Notes: a model not told the origin generated them from the sequence alone. 64,000 nt of DNA from Nemania diffusa (GCA_038501195.1 JBBPUQ010000006.1:2046001-2110000); one strand, 5' to 3'; counted from the stretch's first letter, positions 23,721 through 36,766 are shown. Translations and numbers: made by a program.

Positions 23721-26700
23721 AATATTTAAAAGTTTATAAGTTTATTGTAAAAAAAAAAAAAGCGCTACTAATTAGTATATATTATTAATAAAAATAATAA
23801 TTACTAAATTTATAGCTTATAAAGTTTTAATTAAAACTAAATTAACAAAGTAAAATAAATTAATATATTAAAAGCTTTTTAGATTATATAATATATCGGT
23901 TAATTAAACTATATATATTTAAATTAAAAAAAACAGTTTATATTTATTGCATTTGTTTTAATATTTATTTTTTTTTTATAAGCTTATATAATAAAAAATA
24001 AAAAGTAAATAATAAAGCAATAATGTTTATTTGTTTAGCTAATATAAATAGTTTTTATTATTTAAAATTTTATAAAAAGCAAAAAATGCTATATTATAAT
24101 TTGTTATTTGGAGTTTTAATTAATAGCAATAGTATAAATTTAAATAAATAATATATTATAGTATATTTATATTTAGTTTATTTTTTTATACAGTATAATA
24201 ATAAACTATAAGTTATAATTTTTTTTCTAGTATAAAATAATTATAATAAATAAGTTATAAGTTTTAATAGTTTTTTTATAACTTAAACTATTGTTTTAAA
24301 GTATAAAAATATATTAATAATAAATTAAAAAAGTTAAAAATAAAAAAGTTTTAAATAATATTTATATTGTAAGTTTTAAACAAAAGTTATTGTTAGTTTA
24401 GTTGTTATTATTTTTTATATTGTTTAAAATAGCTAATAAAATATATTTAATTTGTTATTATTTTTAAAATAACTAAGTAATATTAAATTAATTTTATTAT
24501 TAAAAGTTAAAAAAATTATTTATATTATTTAATATATTTTATATTTTATTTTTAAAACAAAAGTATTTAATATTATAATTTAGTAATAATAAATAAAAAA
24601 AAAATATAGTAAAAAAGTAGCAAACTTTAATAAAAAAAATTAGTTATTTTTTAGTTGCTTTTTTTTTAATATTAATTATTTTTTATAATATAGCTTTTTT
24701 TTTAAAAGTATTATTATTTCTATTTATTTAGTTGTATATTTTATTTTTTTTGTTTTTAACTGCTAAAATAAGTGTATAAATCTAAAAATATTGTAAATTA
24801 AACTATTAATATATATATAGTACAATAGTTAAAAGTATTTTTTATAGTTTAAATTTTATAAAAACAGCTAATTTACTACAGTATATTTAAAAGCAATATA
24901 AATAAAACAAGCGTAATAAAGTATTAATATTTGTTATTTAAATATAGCTACTAGTTTTAGTTTTTAAAAGCTGTATTAATAAAATTTAGTTATTAGATAT
25001 AATAACAGTTGATATTAATATTAACGTTAATATTTCTTTTAGTATATTTTTATTTCTGTTGAACTTTTAAATATTAGAAATATTTGCAACTTATACAGTA
25101 ATATTGTTAATACTATTAGCGCTTTTTTTAAACTTAAAGTAAATAATTTATACAAAAAATTTATATAATATAGATTATTTAAAAGTTAAAAAGTTTTTAA
25201 AACATATTTATTTTTAAAATGTTATATTAGTATATAAAACAGTTGTTTTTAAAAAGTATTTAAACTAAATTAAAAGTATTTAATAGCTGTTTTAAAATAA
25301 AAAGAACTATTTAAAAAGCTATATATTTCAGTTAATAATATTGTAAAAGCTAAATATATTTTACTTAAATATATATATTGTTTAATTTAAAAATTAACAA
25401 GTGTTTAAACTAGAAGTTTTTGCTAGTTTATTAAAATTCAAAAATTATATTTTTATTAGTTTTAGCTATATAATAAATATTAAAATAATATATTATTTTT
25501 GCTAAAATTAATATTAATATAGCTTATAAATATATAAATATAATAACTATATAATTATTTTAGCGTATATAATTATATAGTTTAAAAACTAGTTATAAAT
25601 TAAAACTTAGTTTAATGTTTTTTTTAAATCTAGTTTATATTAGCAATAAAATAGCTTATATAAGTGTTATAATTTATTTTATATAAATTTGTTTTATTTT
25701 ATATATAAATTAGCTTTATATAATATTTACTACTAAATATATTAAAAGTATATATTATTTTTATAAACTTATAGTAAAAATATTTTATTAAAGTATTATT
25801 TTTATAATTTATTATATTTAATATAAATAAGTTGTTATATTTTTATATTTTATTGCTGCTTTATTAATAATAGTTATATAATATACTTTATTTATTATAT
25901 TTAAAATATATACTATTTAAATATTTATTTTTAAATAAATATATAAGTTTTATTAAATATTTTTTACTTAGTTTTTATAGCATTAATATTTAACATTTAA
26001 AAATTAGTTTTTTTTGTTGCTAAAAGCTATTTAAGTAAAACTTTTTAACTTGGTTATATAAAAGTAAAGCAGTTTTTACTATTTAGTTTTTATTTATTAG
26101 CTATATAACTATATTAAAAGTTTTAGTAAAATTGCTAGTTTATAGAGCTATATTTAAACAAAGTATACTAACTATAGTAAAAAAAAAAAAATAAAAAAAA
26201 TATAGCAAACTGTTATATTATAAAAGTTATATTTAAAAACAATTTGTAGTAACAAATTTAATTTTACTATAGCTAAGTTAGCAGTTATTTTATAAAGCAG
26301 CTTTTTATAAAAAGTTATTAAAACTTAGTTTATATAATTATTACTTATTAGCTTAAAAAAAGTTGAATATACTATAATATATTTATTTATAGTACTAAAA
26401 TAAAGCTTAAAATAAAATAAATATATAGAAGTTAATAAAAAATAAAAAAAAATAAATAAAAATAAATAAAAACAAAAAATAATATTAGCTAGTTATTGCT
26501 ATTAAGTTTTATTATTTAATATAAATAGTAATTTTTAAATATCGAAAAATTATTAATAGTATATATATTTAAAAATAAATATATAAATAAAACTAATAAT
26601 ATAAAGCTTAGTTTAGTTTTTACTTAATAAATATTTTATTATTATAATATATAAATTGCTTTAATTTTTTTTATATTTTAACTATAATAAACTGTAGATA

Positions 26701-29689
26701 TTATTGTTTTTTATAAAATTAAACAATTATAAAAATTAAATATATTTTTTGACTTTTTTTTACTAAAAAGTGTATAATTATATTATTAAACTATTAACTT
26801 AATATATTTATATTTTAATTAATTAAACATATTAAAACAGCTTTAGAAGTAGTTTTACTTTTTTTAAAAACTATTGTTTCTAATATTTCTATTACTATTA
26901 TTTTTTAGTACAATTTATATATAAATAAAAATGTTTTTAACAATGATTTTGATTTTTTAATATTATAAAAAATATATAAAACTTAATAGTAGCTAATTTT
27001 ACTTCAAACTAAAAATAGCTATATTAAAACTTAAAACTTAAAACTAAGAACTTATTAAGACTTATTAAAAAAAAAGATTAAATTAATTATATAAACAAGT
27101 AAATAAAAACTTTATTAATTAACTTTTTTAACTATATTTTAATTAATTAAAAGCTTTATAAAAAATAATAACTTTTAAAATATTAAAAAGTGTAAATTTT
27201 TAAAGAAATAAAGTTATAAATAAATAGTTAAAAATAATTTCTTTTTTTACTGCTATTAGTTAATAAATATATTTTAACAATTAATTATTTAATATATAAA
27301 GTAGTAATAAAAACTTAGTTTTAGCTTATTTTTTTATTATTTTTAACAATATAATTAATTATTTTACTAAGATTTAACAATTGCTTTTTTTAATAATATA
27401 ATTAGTTATTTTATTTAGTATAATTAAAAAGCTTAATTAAAATAGTAATAAAAACTTAATTTTATTTTAACTTTTTATTATTATTAACAATATAATTAGT
27501 TATTTTTTATTAAAATTTAATAATTTTATAAACTTTATATATTTAATATAATTAAAAAGTTTAATTAAACTATTTATAAAGTTATTTTTTGATTTAATAT
27601 ATTAAAAATATATATAATTTGCTTTAATTTTTTAATTAGTATAATAATATACTATATAAATTAATTTTTTTTATACTTTAGCTATAATAAGCTATAAATA
27701 CTATTATTAATAACTACTATTAACTTTAAATATAATAACTTTAGTAGTTTTTTATACTTATATTTTTACTTTTGTTAAAAAATATATTCTTTTTTTTTTA
27801 AATATATATTTATAGTATTTTTTATAATAGCTATAGTTTTTATATTAGTTTTATTTAATTAAATATTTGTTATATTTGTTTTAAATAATATAAATCAAAT
27901 TTGCTTTTTTATAGCAAATTTAGCTTTATTTTAGCTAAACATTTAATTAGCTAAATATTTAAATAAAATATATATATAGTTATAACTGTTGCTAGCGCTA
28001 TTATTATTGTTTGTTTTACTACTATTTTTATTATTTTTAGTTTTATTTTTATATTTAATATTATTAACATTTTTATTTTTATTATTGCTTTTTTTTAAAT
28101 CGCTATTATTATTGCTATTATTTTAAGTTCGAAATAAATAAATAAATTTTAAAGCAGAAAATCATTTTTATTTTATTAGTAAAAGCTACAAAAGATATAT
28201 ATATTGTTTATTTTTAAGTATTATTATATAAAGTTTATAGCTATTTTAATATATTTAAATATATTAAACTTTTTAATATACTTTAGAACTTTTTTTTTTT
28301 TATTTATGTTTTAATATTTAAAAATATTTACTAATTTTTTTTTAATTTATAAATAATAATTTAAATATTTGTTAAATATAATAAATACTATAAAAATAGC
28401 AAAATAAACTAGTTTATAATAATATAATTTTAGCTAGTTTTTATGTTTTAACAAACTTAAAGTTTTAAAAAAAAAAACAATAATATAAAATAAAAAATTA
28501 AAAAATAATTTAAAAACTTTTTATATAAACTTTATAATATATAAATATATATAATAAATAAAGTATATATAGTTTTATATAAATAATAGTTAAAAATATA
28601 TAAATAATATTTATATTTATAATATAAAATTTTTTTTATTTTTTATAAATTAAAAAAGCTATAGTTATATTTAAGCTATATTTTTTATTACTTTAGGTTT
28701 TTATAACAACTAAATAAAAAAAGCTATAAACTATTAAGCGAATTTTTTTTTATTATTTAGGTTATTTTTGCTACAATTTTTCTGTTTTAATTTATACTTT
28801 TGTTTATATTTAGTTAAATACTAATATATTTTTATAGCTAAAGTAAAAAATATATAAAAGTTAACAAAAAGTAAAAAAAAAATAAAAAAAAATAAAAAAA
28901 AAGCAAATAAAAATAAAAAAAAATATTAGCTAATTATTATATCGATATAACTTTTTTATTTAAAGCTTTTTTTTTTTATTTTTAGTTTTGTTTTTTTATA
29001 CTACAACATTATTTTTATTTAAAGCTTTTTTTTTAGCTTTACTTTTTTATACTACAATATTATTTTTATTTTTAGCTATTATTGCTATATTAATATAATT
29101 TTATTAATATAACTTTTTTATTTAAAGCTTTTTTTTTTTATTTTTAGCTTTACTTTTTTATTTTTTTTTGTTTTAACTATTTATTTAATTACTACTATAA
29201 TATATAAACTAGGTTTATTGCTAAAAGTAATTATAATATTAAAATATAAAACTTAAAAAATAAAAAGTATAAAGTTTAAAATAAAAAATATAATACTAAT
29301 TATAATAGTTATAATAATTTAAAAGTTTTAAATTTAAGTTTTAAAAATAAGCTATTTAATATTGTTAACAAAAAACTGTTTAATATTGTTAATAAAAAGC
29401 TAGCTAGTTTAAATATAAAAAAGCTGATCTAAAAAAAAAGTGATTAAATATAAAATAACTATAACTATATATAAGTAAAAAAAAAAAAATACAACTTAAA
29501 CTTAATTTATGTAACTTAAAAGCTTTATAAGTTTTTAAAAGTTTGTTTATTTGTAACAATTTAAAAAGAAATATTTTATAAGTGCTAAAATAACTTTAGA
29601 AAATCTAGCTTATTGTTTTATGCTAAAAAAAAAATATAAAAGTAATATATTAAAAAGTTATTAAAATATTTATTAACTTTTTTTAATTA

Positions 29690-29785
29690 TATTGAAAATT
29701 AAAATTAAATTAAATATTAAAATCAAGTTAAATATTAAAATTAAATTAAATATTAAAATTAAATTAAATATTAAAATTAGTTAAT
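29690..29785. repeat. Short tandem array, unit about 18 bp
   Basis: AAATTAAATATTAAAATT is repeated about five times with one or two substitutions, ending where the sequence returns to unstructured A/T. Confidence 0.55.
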
Positions 29786-31359
29786 TAAGTATTATAATTA
29801 AATAGTATTTTAGCTATAATTAAACTTTAGTTTTTTTAACTTTTTTTTTAATATAGTATATAATTGTATAAACTTTGTTTTTAATAATAATAGTTATATT
29901 ATAACAAATTATATAAAAAATAACTTGTTTTTAAGTTTTAATTATATAAACTTTATAAAGTAATATATAGCTTTAGTTATTTTTGTTTTATTAAAATAGT
30001 AGTTGTATATTTAGTATAATTAATATAATTTTAAAGTTAAAAAATTTAAGCTAAAATAGCTTTTTTATGTTTTAATAAACTATATAATAATTTATGTTCT
30101 TTGTAGTATAAATATTTTAAACTGTATAAATCGATTTAATAAGCTATAATAAATTATTAATAATAATAATATATAGTTTTAAAAGTTTTTTAAAATATTA
30201 TAAACTAATATTTATTTAAATTTTGTTAAAAAGTTTTTATTATAATAGAAGCTATAATTGTTAAATTAATTTTAAAATTAAATCTTTTAATTTTATAATT
30301 AATGCTTTATATAAAAATATTGCTGATTTAATTATTGTTTATATAATAAATTATATAATATTTTATTTTAAATCGTTTAAAATTATAGTATTAATTAAAC
30401 TAAGTTTGATATATATTTAATAATTTTATTAATTAATTATTATAAAAAAAAAGTTTTTTATTTATTTTATAAATAAAGTGTTTTTTTTGCTTAATTAATA
30501 TTTTAAAATTGTAATATTATTTTTAGTTAAATAAAAGTACAAATTAAAATATTAAAAAAATATAATTAAGCTATAGTAATATTAAATATTAATAAAAAAA
30601 ATTTAATGCTTAAATAGTTTTTATATAAAATTGTATATTAGCTATATTTTAAGCTATAATAGCTAAAAGTTAAAATTTTAAATTTAAATATAAATAAATT
30701 ATATTTTAAAGTTAGTTTTAATTAAATATGTTTTTTTTTAGTTTTTTTTGTAAACTATTTAATAAAAGTAACTATTAAAAGTTATTTTTAATATAATATT
30801 ACAATAAAAATAAAATATTAAAATATTATTAATAATTAAAATTTTGATTATATTTTTAGTTAAAATTTAAAATGTTTAATTATAAAATTTATTATTATAA
30901 TAATTAATTATAAATAAAGTAAATATAATGTTAATATTATATAAAATATAAATATAACTATTTAGTTAATTTTATAAAATAATATATTTGTTGCTTTTTA
31001 TAATATAATAAATAATAAAATTTAAAAAGTTAAGTTATAACTAAAAAAAATTAAATGTTTGTTATAACAATTTATATATAATGTTTTATTACTAGTTAAA
31101 CTATAAATTAATAATAAAATATATAATTTTTTATATTTAATTTATTATATATTTTAGTTATTAATAAATTTATATATATATTATATAATTAATTATTACT
31201 ACTTAAATATAATGTTTAATTATAAATTATATTTGAAAAAGTTTTTTTTAAATAAAATTTGTTATTTTTATAAAAACTATAAATATTTTAAAAATATTAA
31301 AATATATAATTATAATATAAAAAATTATTAAAATATATTTTTATATTTTTATAAAAATT

Positions 31360-31855
31360 ATAAAACTATTTTTGTAAAAAAAAGTAATTTTAAATAATAT
31401 AAATAAGCTATATACTTTAAAAAAAAATTGTTTTTTTATAATATATATAAAATTGCTTTTATATAAAAAAGTAATTTTAAATAGTATAAACAAACTATAT
31501 ATTTTAAAAAAAAACTATTTTTTTATAATATATATAAAGCTATTTTTATATAAAAAAATAATTTTAAGTAATATAAACAAGCTATATATTTTAAAAAAAA
31601 ACTGTTTTTTTGTAATATATATAAAACTGTTTTTATATAAAAAAGTAGTTTTAAATAATATAAATAAACTATATATTTTAAAAAAAAACTGTTTTTTTGT
31701 AATATATATAAAGTTGTTTTTGTATAAAAAAGTAATTTTAAGTAGTATAAACAAGCTATATATTTTAAAAAAAAATTGTTTTTTTATAATATATATAAAA
31801 CTATTTTTATATAAAAAAATAAGTTTAAATAATATAAATAAATTATATATTTAAA
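31360..31855. repeat. Minisatellite, 87-bp unit, between five and six copies
   Basis: Each unit contains a run ATATAAAAAAGTAATTTTAA, then a CAAGCTATATATTTTAAAAA-like phrase and TTTTTTTGTAATATATATAA. Because 87 is a multiple of three, the array keeps frames open on both strands. The 133-codon plus-strand frame at 31453-31854 is just 29 residues (LFLYKKxxLxxINKLYILKK...) repeated. It is treated as a repeat, not a gene. Confidence 0.8.
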
Positions 31856-32783
31856 AAAATAGCTAATTAATTTAGTTAAATAATATAAATTAAATATAAA
31901 TATAAAACTAAAGTTATATATAAAAAAGCTAAATTTAAATTTAAATTTAAAGTTTTTAATTTATAAACAATTATTTTTAATATAATAAAAGCTTAAAATT
32001 AATTTTATAAATTTAATATTTAGTTTTTTTTTTATTAATAAATTAAGTTTGTTTAATTTTAATAAATTATTATAAATTTGTTATTTATATATTTTAGTTA
32101 ATAAAACTAAATAATAAATAAATAATAAAATTAAATAAATTAGTTTATATTAAAATTTAAAAATTATTTTTATAGTTATTTAAGTTTTTTTATATATAAT
32201 ATTTTAATAGTATTAAATTTTTAGTAAAAATTTTTTATATAGTATATATTTTATAATTTAGTTATTAAAAAAACAATTTTTAAAAAAAAATATTTTTATT
32301 TTAAAATAAAAAGTATTAAAGTTTATAATATATATTATTTAATAATAATTAAATATTATAAATATAAATAAATATATTTTTAAAATATTATAATATAGTT
32401 TTTAAATTTAAATAAACTAAAAAATATTTTTAATTAAATATTAAATTAATATTATTTATTAAATAAAAAATAAAACTAATAAAGTATAACTGCTATAAAT
32501 ATAAAACTAAAAAAATTTAATTTAAAAAGTTATTATTTAAGTTTATTTAAAAAAGTTTTAAAAATATAAATATTACAAAATAATTATAAAATTAAATATT
32601 AATTAAATTAATAGTAATATATATATTTAAAAATAGCTTTATTTTAAAACTAGCTATATATATTTTATAAAATAAAAACAAAAGTTTAAATAATAAAAAT
32701 ATTAAAATATAATTAGTTTTAAGATTTTATAGCTAAATAACGTTTTTGTATATAAAACAAACTTCTGCAGTAGACTTTTGCAG

Positions 32784-32858
32784 CAGATTTTTGCAGCAGA
32801 CTTTTGCAACATGTGTTCAGAGCTAAGATCTTGCTAAAAATGGAAAATCAAGCCTCTA
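32784..32858 (-). repeat. Right terminal inverted repeat of the AT-rich block
   Basis: Reverse-complement partner of 15111-15185. It keeps more CpA than the left copy, including a clean tandem of about 13 bases (TTTTGCAGCAGAC) repeated roughly three times between 32770 and 32810. This end has therefore suffered less RIP, and its sequence hints at what the left end looked like before mutation. Confidence 0.75.
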
Positions 32859-33510
32859 GCGGTTAAGTTGATAAATTACTCGGGTTTAATGGTTACCGTT
32901 GGTATCAATCAACATTAATCATATAAAAACGGCATAGTTGAAGTCGTAGGTAAAATTTATATAGAACGTAACATACATTTCCTTACATATAATTTCATAC
33001 AGTCGTAATGATTGGCTCTACCTAACCTCTAGATATTACCTAGGTACTCGCTCACTATAAATTGAAAGTACAGCAAGCCCTTGACATCCGTAGTAGTGGT
33101 ACCTCCAGCGCACCCATCGCCTAGCGGCGCCTAACCAATAGCATATGGGCCCTAACTACCGGGTCGCTTACCTTAACATAGATTCTCGGCCAATACTATG
33201 AATTATCATCGTACTTTTAACTCGAACAAAAGGTACGAAAGAAACGACAGCTGAAGCTAGAGATTTAGACAAGCCTGTCTTTATTCTGTTGAAATCAACG
33301 CCTACTATGTTTGTCGCAATTTCCTTTCATAAGGAGGTTCTACAAAGATCTTATAACGTTAAGATGGGCTCAGAGAAACTCTCATATTTCTGGAGTGAAA
33401 AACAAAGCCATCATTAATTCCCATAGTCTCATCTTAGTTCTAGGTCGATTGTTTGATTCTTCTGTGAGAAGAGAATTATTATATAATATGGCCTCTCCCA
33501 GCAGGCCATC
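32859..33510. other. Spacer between the AT-rich block and the DUF2293 gene
   Basis: Base composition returns to normal immediately after 32858. A very short upstream frame (ATG at 33488, nine codons) precedes the next gene. Nothing else is recognised. Confidence 0.5.
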
Positions 33511-34595
33511 ATGAAAAATAGAGCTGCTTCCCATGTCAAACAGCAACGGAGACCATCAGAAGGAACCATATCTAGGACACTTGTAAGCCAAAACAAGATA
33601 CCACAATTCAGTACACCTATAGCCCCTAAATGCAACATGAGGCTTTCGAAGATGAGTATGCACAATTCGATACACAAGCGAGGCATCGCTACCTTCAGCA
33701 GTGAAATGACAATACAAATCTCACGTGCATCTACCCTACCGGCTTTATCAAAAATAGAACCTGTTGTTCGTGCTTCGTCGCCTCTACTCTCAGGATATAA
33801 ATTCCTTCCTAAGGGCAATGTCTACATGACCCGCAACTGTCGGCAGCGGACACATCTAGCACATCAGACTGTGTACGCTGTTGTGAATGACGAAAAGAAG
33901 CAGGTTGGAATCCGGGTTCCCTCGTCTATTTACGAAGCAGTCAAACAATCCGAGACTAACTCCCGACAGAGCCGACAGCAGATGGTGAAGAAACGCGACA
34001 AGGCTTTAGAGGAGAGCTTCAGGAAAGCAAGTAAGTTAAGAATACAACCTAAATTTCCCTATCCTCAGCCCGAGTTATGAATATAGACCATTCTCCCTTT
34101 TTCTACCACCTGGGGAGCCATGTCAGTTTTTTTTTTGAGTCATTGTATAAACCTCTATTTTTACCTCAAGTTAAGCCGCTAAATATAAGTATCATAGTTC
34201 TCGATCAGTTCCCGAACATACCACCCAAAGAAGTTCCCATAATCATACATCATGCGACGAAGAAGGGAAAGGGCCGAGTAGGGCGCACCGGGACAAGAAA
34301 AATGGCAGAAAAAGCACGTCTGGCCACCCAAGCCCACATACGCCATACAAAAACTGACTATGACTGCATGTTAGAGAGTGGAATCGATCGCACAGCCGCC
34401 AGAGATTCAATACTCCCGAGAGTCCTCTCCATACTGCAGCAGTGGGGTCTATCGCTCACGGAAAGACAGAAATATGAAGCGAAGAAAGGACAAATCACTA
34501 CAAAGTCCACTCAGGCAACGGCTAAAGTACCCCATCCCTTAGTGAAGACAACTAAACATAGGACACCTGGACCAGAGACCCCGACGGTGCCGTAA
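33511..34595 (+). CDS. DUF2293 domain protein, 305 aa, two exons
   Basis: Exon 1 is 33511-34030 and exon 2 is 34198-34595. The donor is a perfect GTAAGT. The acceptor ATCATAG at 34191-34197 was chosen because it alone restores the family sequence across the junction (RKA then ILDQFPNIPPKEV). Residues about 90-175 read GYKFLPKGNVYMTRNCR...VYAVV...VGIRVPSSIY. After the intron comes GKGRVGRTG followed by EKARLATQAHIRHTKTDYD. This layout of a Cys/Lys-rich front half and an RVGRTG...HIRH..T.Y box is that of the fungal DUF2293 family, whose function is not established. Many members are basic and presumed nuclear. The first 85 residues are poorly conserved in type and the ATG could lie elsewhere. 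It is the first gene to the right of the AT-rich block. Confidence 0.8.
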
Positions 34596-35940
34596 GATCC
34601 CCTGAGCAATGCGTTGTAAGTTGATTCAGGATAAAGCCGCGACTAAGAAGCCGCGGCGTTATCCATTGAAGCTCATTCAGCGGTTGAAATAAAGGTAGAG
34701 CATCATGAGCAACGTTACTAGTGACCTGTTGGCCAAGTGTGTAGGACATAGTCTATCCTAGAGATGTGAAGAGATTTTCAGGATTGAATGATGACTCTGG
34801 ATCAAGGCTGGGAATGATTAAGGCGAATTCACTCTAACGTTGAGGAGTATGTTTATAGAGGAGCTGAATGAGTTTTATTCCTTGCTGCATAATGTTTTCT
34901 TTTACCAAAAATAAAAATAGTAAGTTAAGTAAAAATGTACGTTACGATTCTTAGTAGACAACATACCTAGATTTCTGCAAGCACTCCAGTTGCCAAGCCC
35001 ATGTACTTCGATGCCAACCTTTCAAAGCGTGAAGTTAATATATCTAACGGTAGCGCGCGCGAGAGAGAGACAGAGAGGCCGCTTTGAACGGGATATCGCT
35101 GGCTTATCGAGTCCCCCGAACCCCGGCCAACCCGACAGGAACCCGGTCTCACCCGGCCATCATAGTGCTCAAACCGTTGTGATTTGACTAGATCTACCTA
35201 GATATGCGTTTCTCTCTCTCTATACGGTTCATTCAACTTACTCTCACCCTTAGTCTATACTATCCAGATAGAGTATGCTTACAAACCAGGCGTTTTAGTA
35301 GGCAATGCAAATCACATTAGCGTTGCGGGGGTATTCTTGTATGTGATTGGCCCGCGCGCAATGCTTCCCTTTGAGGGACGCTGATAGGAAACTCTGATGA
35401 GACGAAGTCTTTGCCCGCACAAGATGCCTCGCACTCGCACTCAGAATATGAGCGAGAAGGTGAGTCACATTAGCATCTGCGTAATACCGCTTATTGATAG
35501 CCCCCCGAATTTACCAAGTTTAGCAAACGATCAGAATGTTGCCAAGTTTCCATGCTGTCTACCTCCGCATAGGTCTAGTAAACGGACCGGGCTGGTGGGA
35601 ACCATGACACTTGCTTCCCGATCCCCTAACACCGACGACATATGAGACTTGCCTCACATCAGCCGTAGAGTTGAGTTGTTGGGATCTTGTAAATTATGGG
35701 GGATAATTATTTGGTTTCATACTGCTTACAAACCCACACAGGTGATCTTTGGTCAGGGGGACGCAGGATGGTAGTTCAAGACTGTGTATATATATATAAG
35801 GAGAAAGTTCCCAGAGCTGTCGAGTTACAAGCTTCTCATGCTAAGTCACAGTCTTAACACAAACATCATTGCAGCTGCTATTACACCAGGGACAAAGAGA
35901 CAACCCTCAAGTTAGCAAATATCAATTACCAATTCTCAAA
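34596..35940. other. Intergenic spacer with TATA-like element
   Basis: Contains a GCGCGCGAGAGAGAGACAGAGAG low-complexity tract near 35053-35075. A featureless 82-codon frame at 35397-35645 is not called. TATATATATATAAG at 35787-35800 lies about 150 bases before the next ATG. Confidence 0.5.
35787..35800 (+). promoter_or_regulatory. TATA-like element upstream of the ABM-like gene
   Basis: An alternating TA run ending in AAG, about 140-155 bases before the ATG at 35941. Position and sequence are compatible with a core promoter. No start site can be read directly. Confidence 0.35.
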
Positions 35941-36766
35941 ATGGCTGTGTTCGAAATTGTCCTGCCAAAACTCAAGAAAGACGCGGCGCTCATCGCAGAG
36001 GTTGAAGCAAATGTATTGCCGGCATTCAGAGTAAAGCTGCAAGAGGGGGGTGTGTTAAACGGGCTGCGCGGCTTTCTCGTGACGGAGGATGGTCGAGATG
36101 TGAGGCAAGACTTCAGAGAGATTCTCTTATTAGGTATAGTTTTTATTATCCTCCTACTTGTTTCTCTCCCCTTGTATGGTCACTAATGGCATACAGAATG
36201 GCCTCATGCCCAGAAGTTCAAGGATTTCGTCGCCTCCTCTGCTTTCCTGGAGTTTGCTAGCAGCTTGAAGGATCTAGTCTATGGACCGCCAGAGCTGAAG
36301 CTCTTCGACGCCAGCGGTGATATATCGTCACTATTCGGCACAGAGACGACCTTGGAGTATCTCGTCGTCAAGCCCAAAGACGCCTCGGAGGCGAGCGTGC
36401 AGAGGCTTCTGCAAAAATTGCAGGCCGATCTCCCCCAGCTCAGTAGCTCCAAAGCAGCTGTTGCGAGTAGCTCGAATCTAGACACTCGGGAGATCGCGAT
36501 CGTGAGCCTGTATGCAAGTGATGCTGTAAGTCTTCAAAATCTCGACCTACCGCGTCTTGCATATTACCTTATCTCAATCTTGATGCCGCGCTTTTGAGAC
36601 GGGAGCTATGGCGGCCATGTCCTCGATGTATTTATTTGCTAACGAGATGAATATGTAGGAACTCGACATTGCGAAAGGGTCAGCATCTCGACAGCAGCTT
36701 TTAGCTGGTATCGCAAATACAGCTGACGTGACGAGCTTGGTTGCTCATGTCAAGAAAGAGATTTAG
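35941..36766 (+). CDS. ABM-like dimeric alpha/beta-barrel protein, 209 aa, three exons
   Basis: Exons 35941-36133, 36197-36525 and 36659-36766 join in frame (phases 1 and 0). They use a GTATAG donor, an ATACAG acceptor, a GTAAGT donor and a TGCTAAC branch before the last acceptor. The first half reads FEIVLPKLKKD, then GFLVTEDGRD and REILLLEWPHAQKFKDFVASSAFLEF, a beta-alpha-beta pattern resembling the antibiotic-biosynthesis-monooxygenase-like / Dabb fold found in small fungal proteins. The second half (YLVVKPKDASEAS, DTREIAIVSLY, LLAGIANTADVTSLVAHVKKEI) looks like a second, looser copy of the same fold. No cofactor residues are evident, as is usual for the fold. Substrate and role are unknown. 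It is followed in the same orientation by an alpha/beta hydrolase 573 bases downstream; a functional link is possible but unproven. Confidence 0.7.

Larger units (their letters stand above)
15111..32858. mobile_element. RIP-destroyed repeat block with inverted termini, 17.7 kb
   Basis: Almost pure A/T. Direct counts show 3 G/C in 15541-15600 and 7 in 24781-24840. The few surviving C residues sit mainly before T, and G residues mainly after A (AGCT, AACT, AGTT), as expected when CpA has been driven to TpA on both strands by RIP. No frame of useful length survives; the few 60-130 codon frames are Ile/Leu/Lys/Asn/Tyr/Phe artefacts. The composition changes abruptly at both edges. The two outermost 75-base segments are inverted copies of one another (see the repeat entries), which argues for one insertion unit, possibly a large DNA transposon, a Maverick-sized element, or a TIR element with nested retroelements. 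I found no target-site duplication and no recognisable transposase, so the class is open. Confidence 0.75.

Noticed and set aside
31453..31854. 133-codon open frame in the AT-rich block
   Set aside because: It is the 87-bp minisatellite read in frame, made only of A/T-encoded residues, and mirrored by an open frame on the other strand.
15190..32770. Mitochondrial DNA insertion (NUMT) as source of the AT-rich block
   Set aside because: No recognisable mitochondrial genes or tRNAs, G/C below typical fungal mtDNA, RIP-like C contexts and inverted ends fit a mutated nuclear repeat better.
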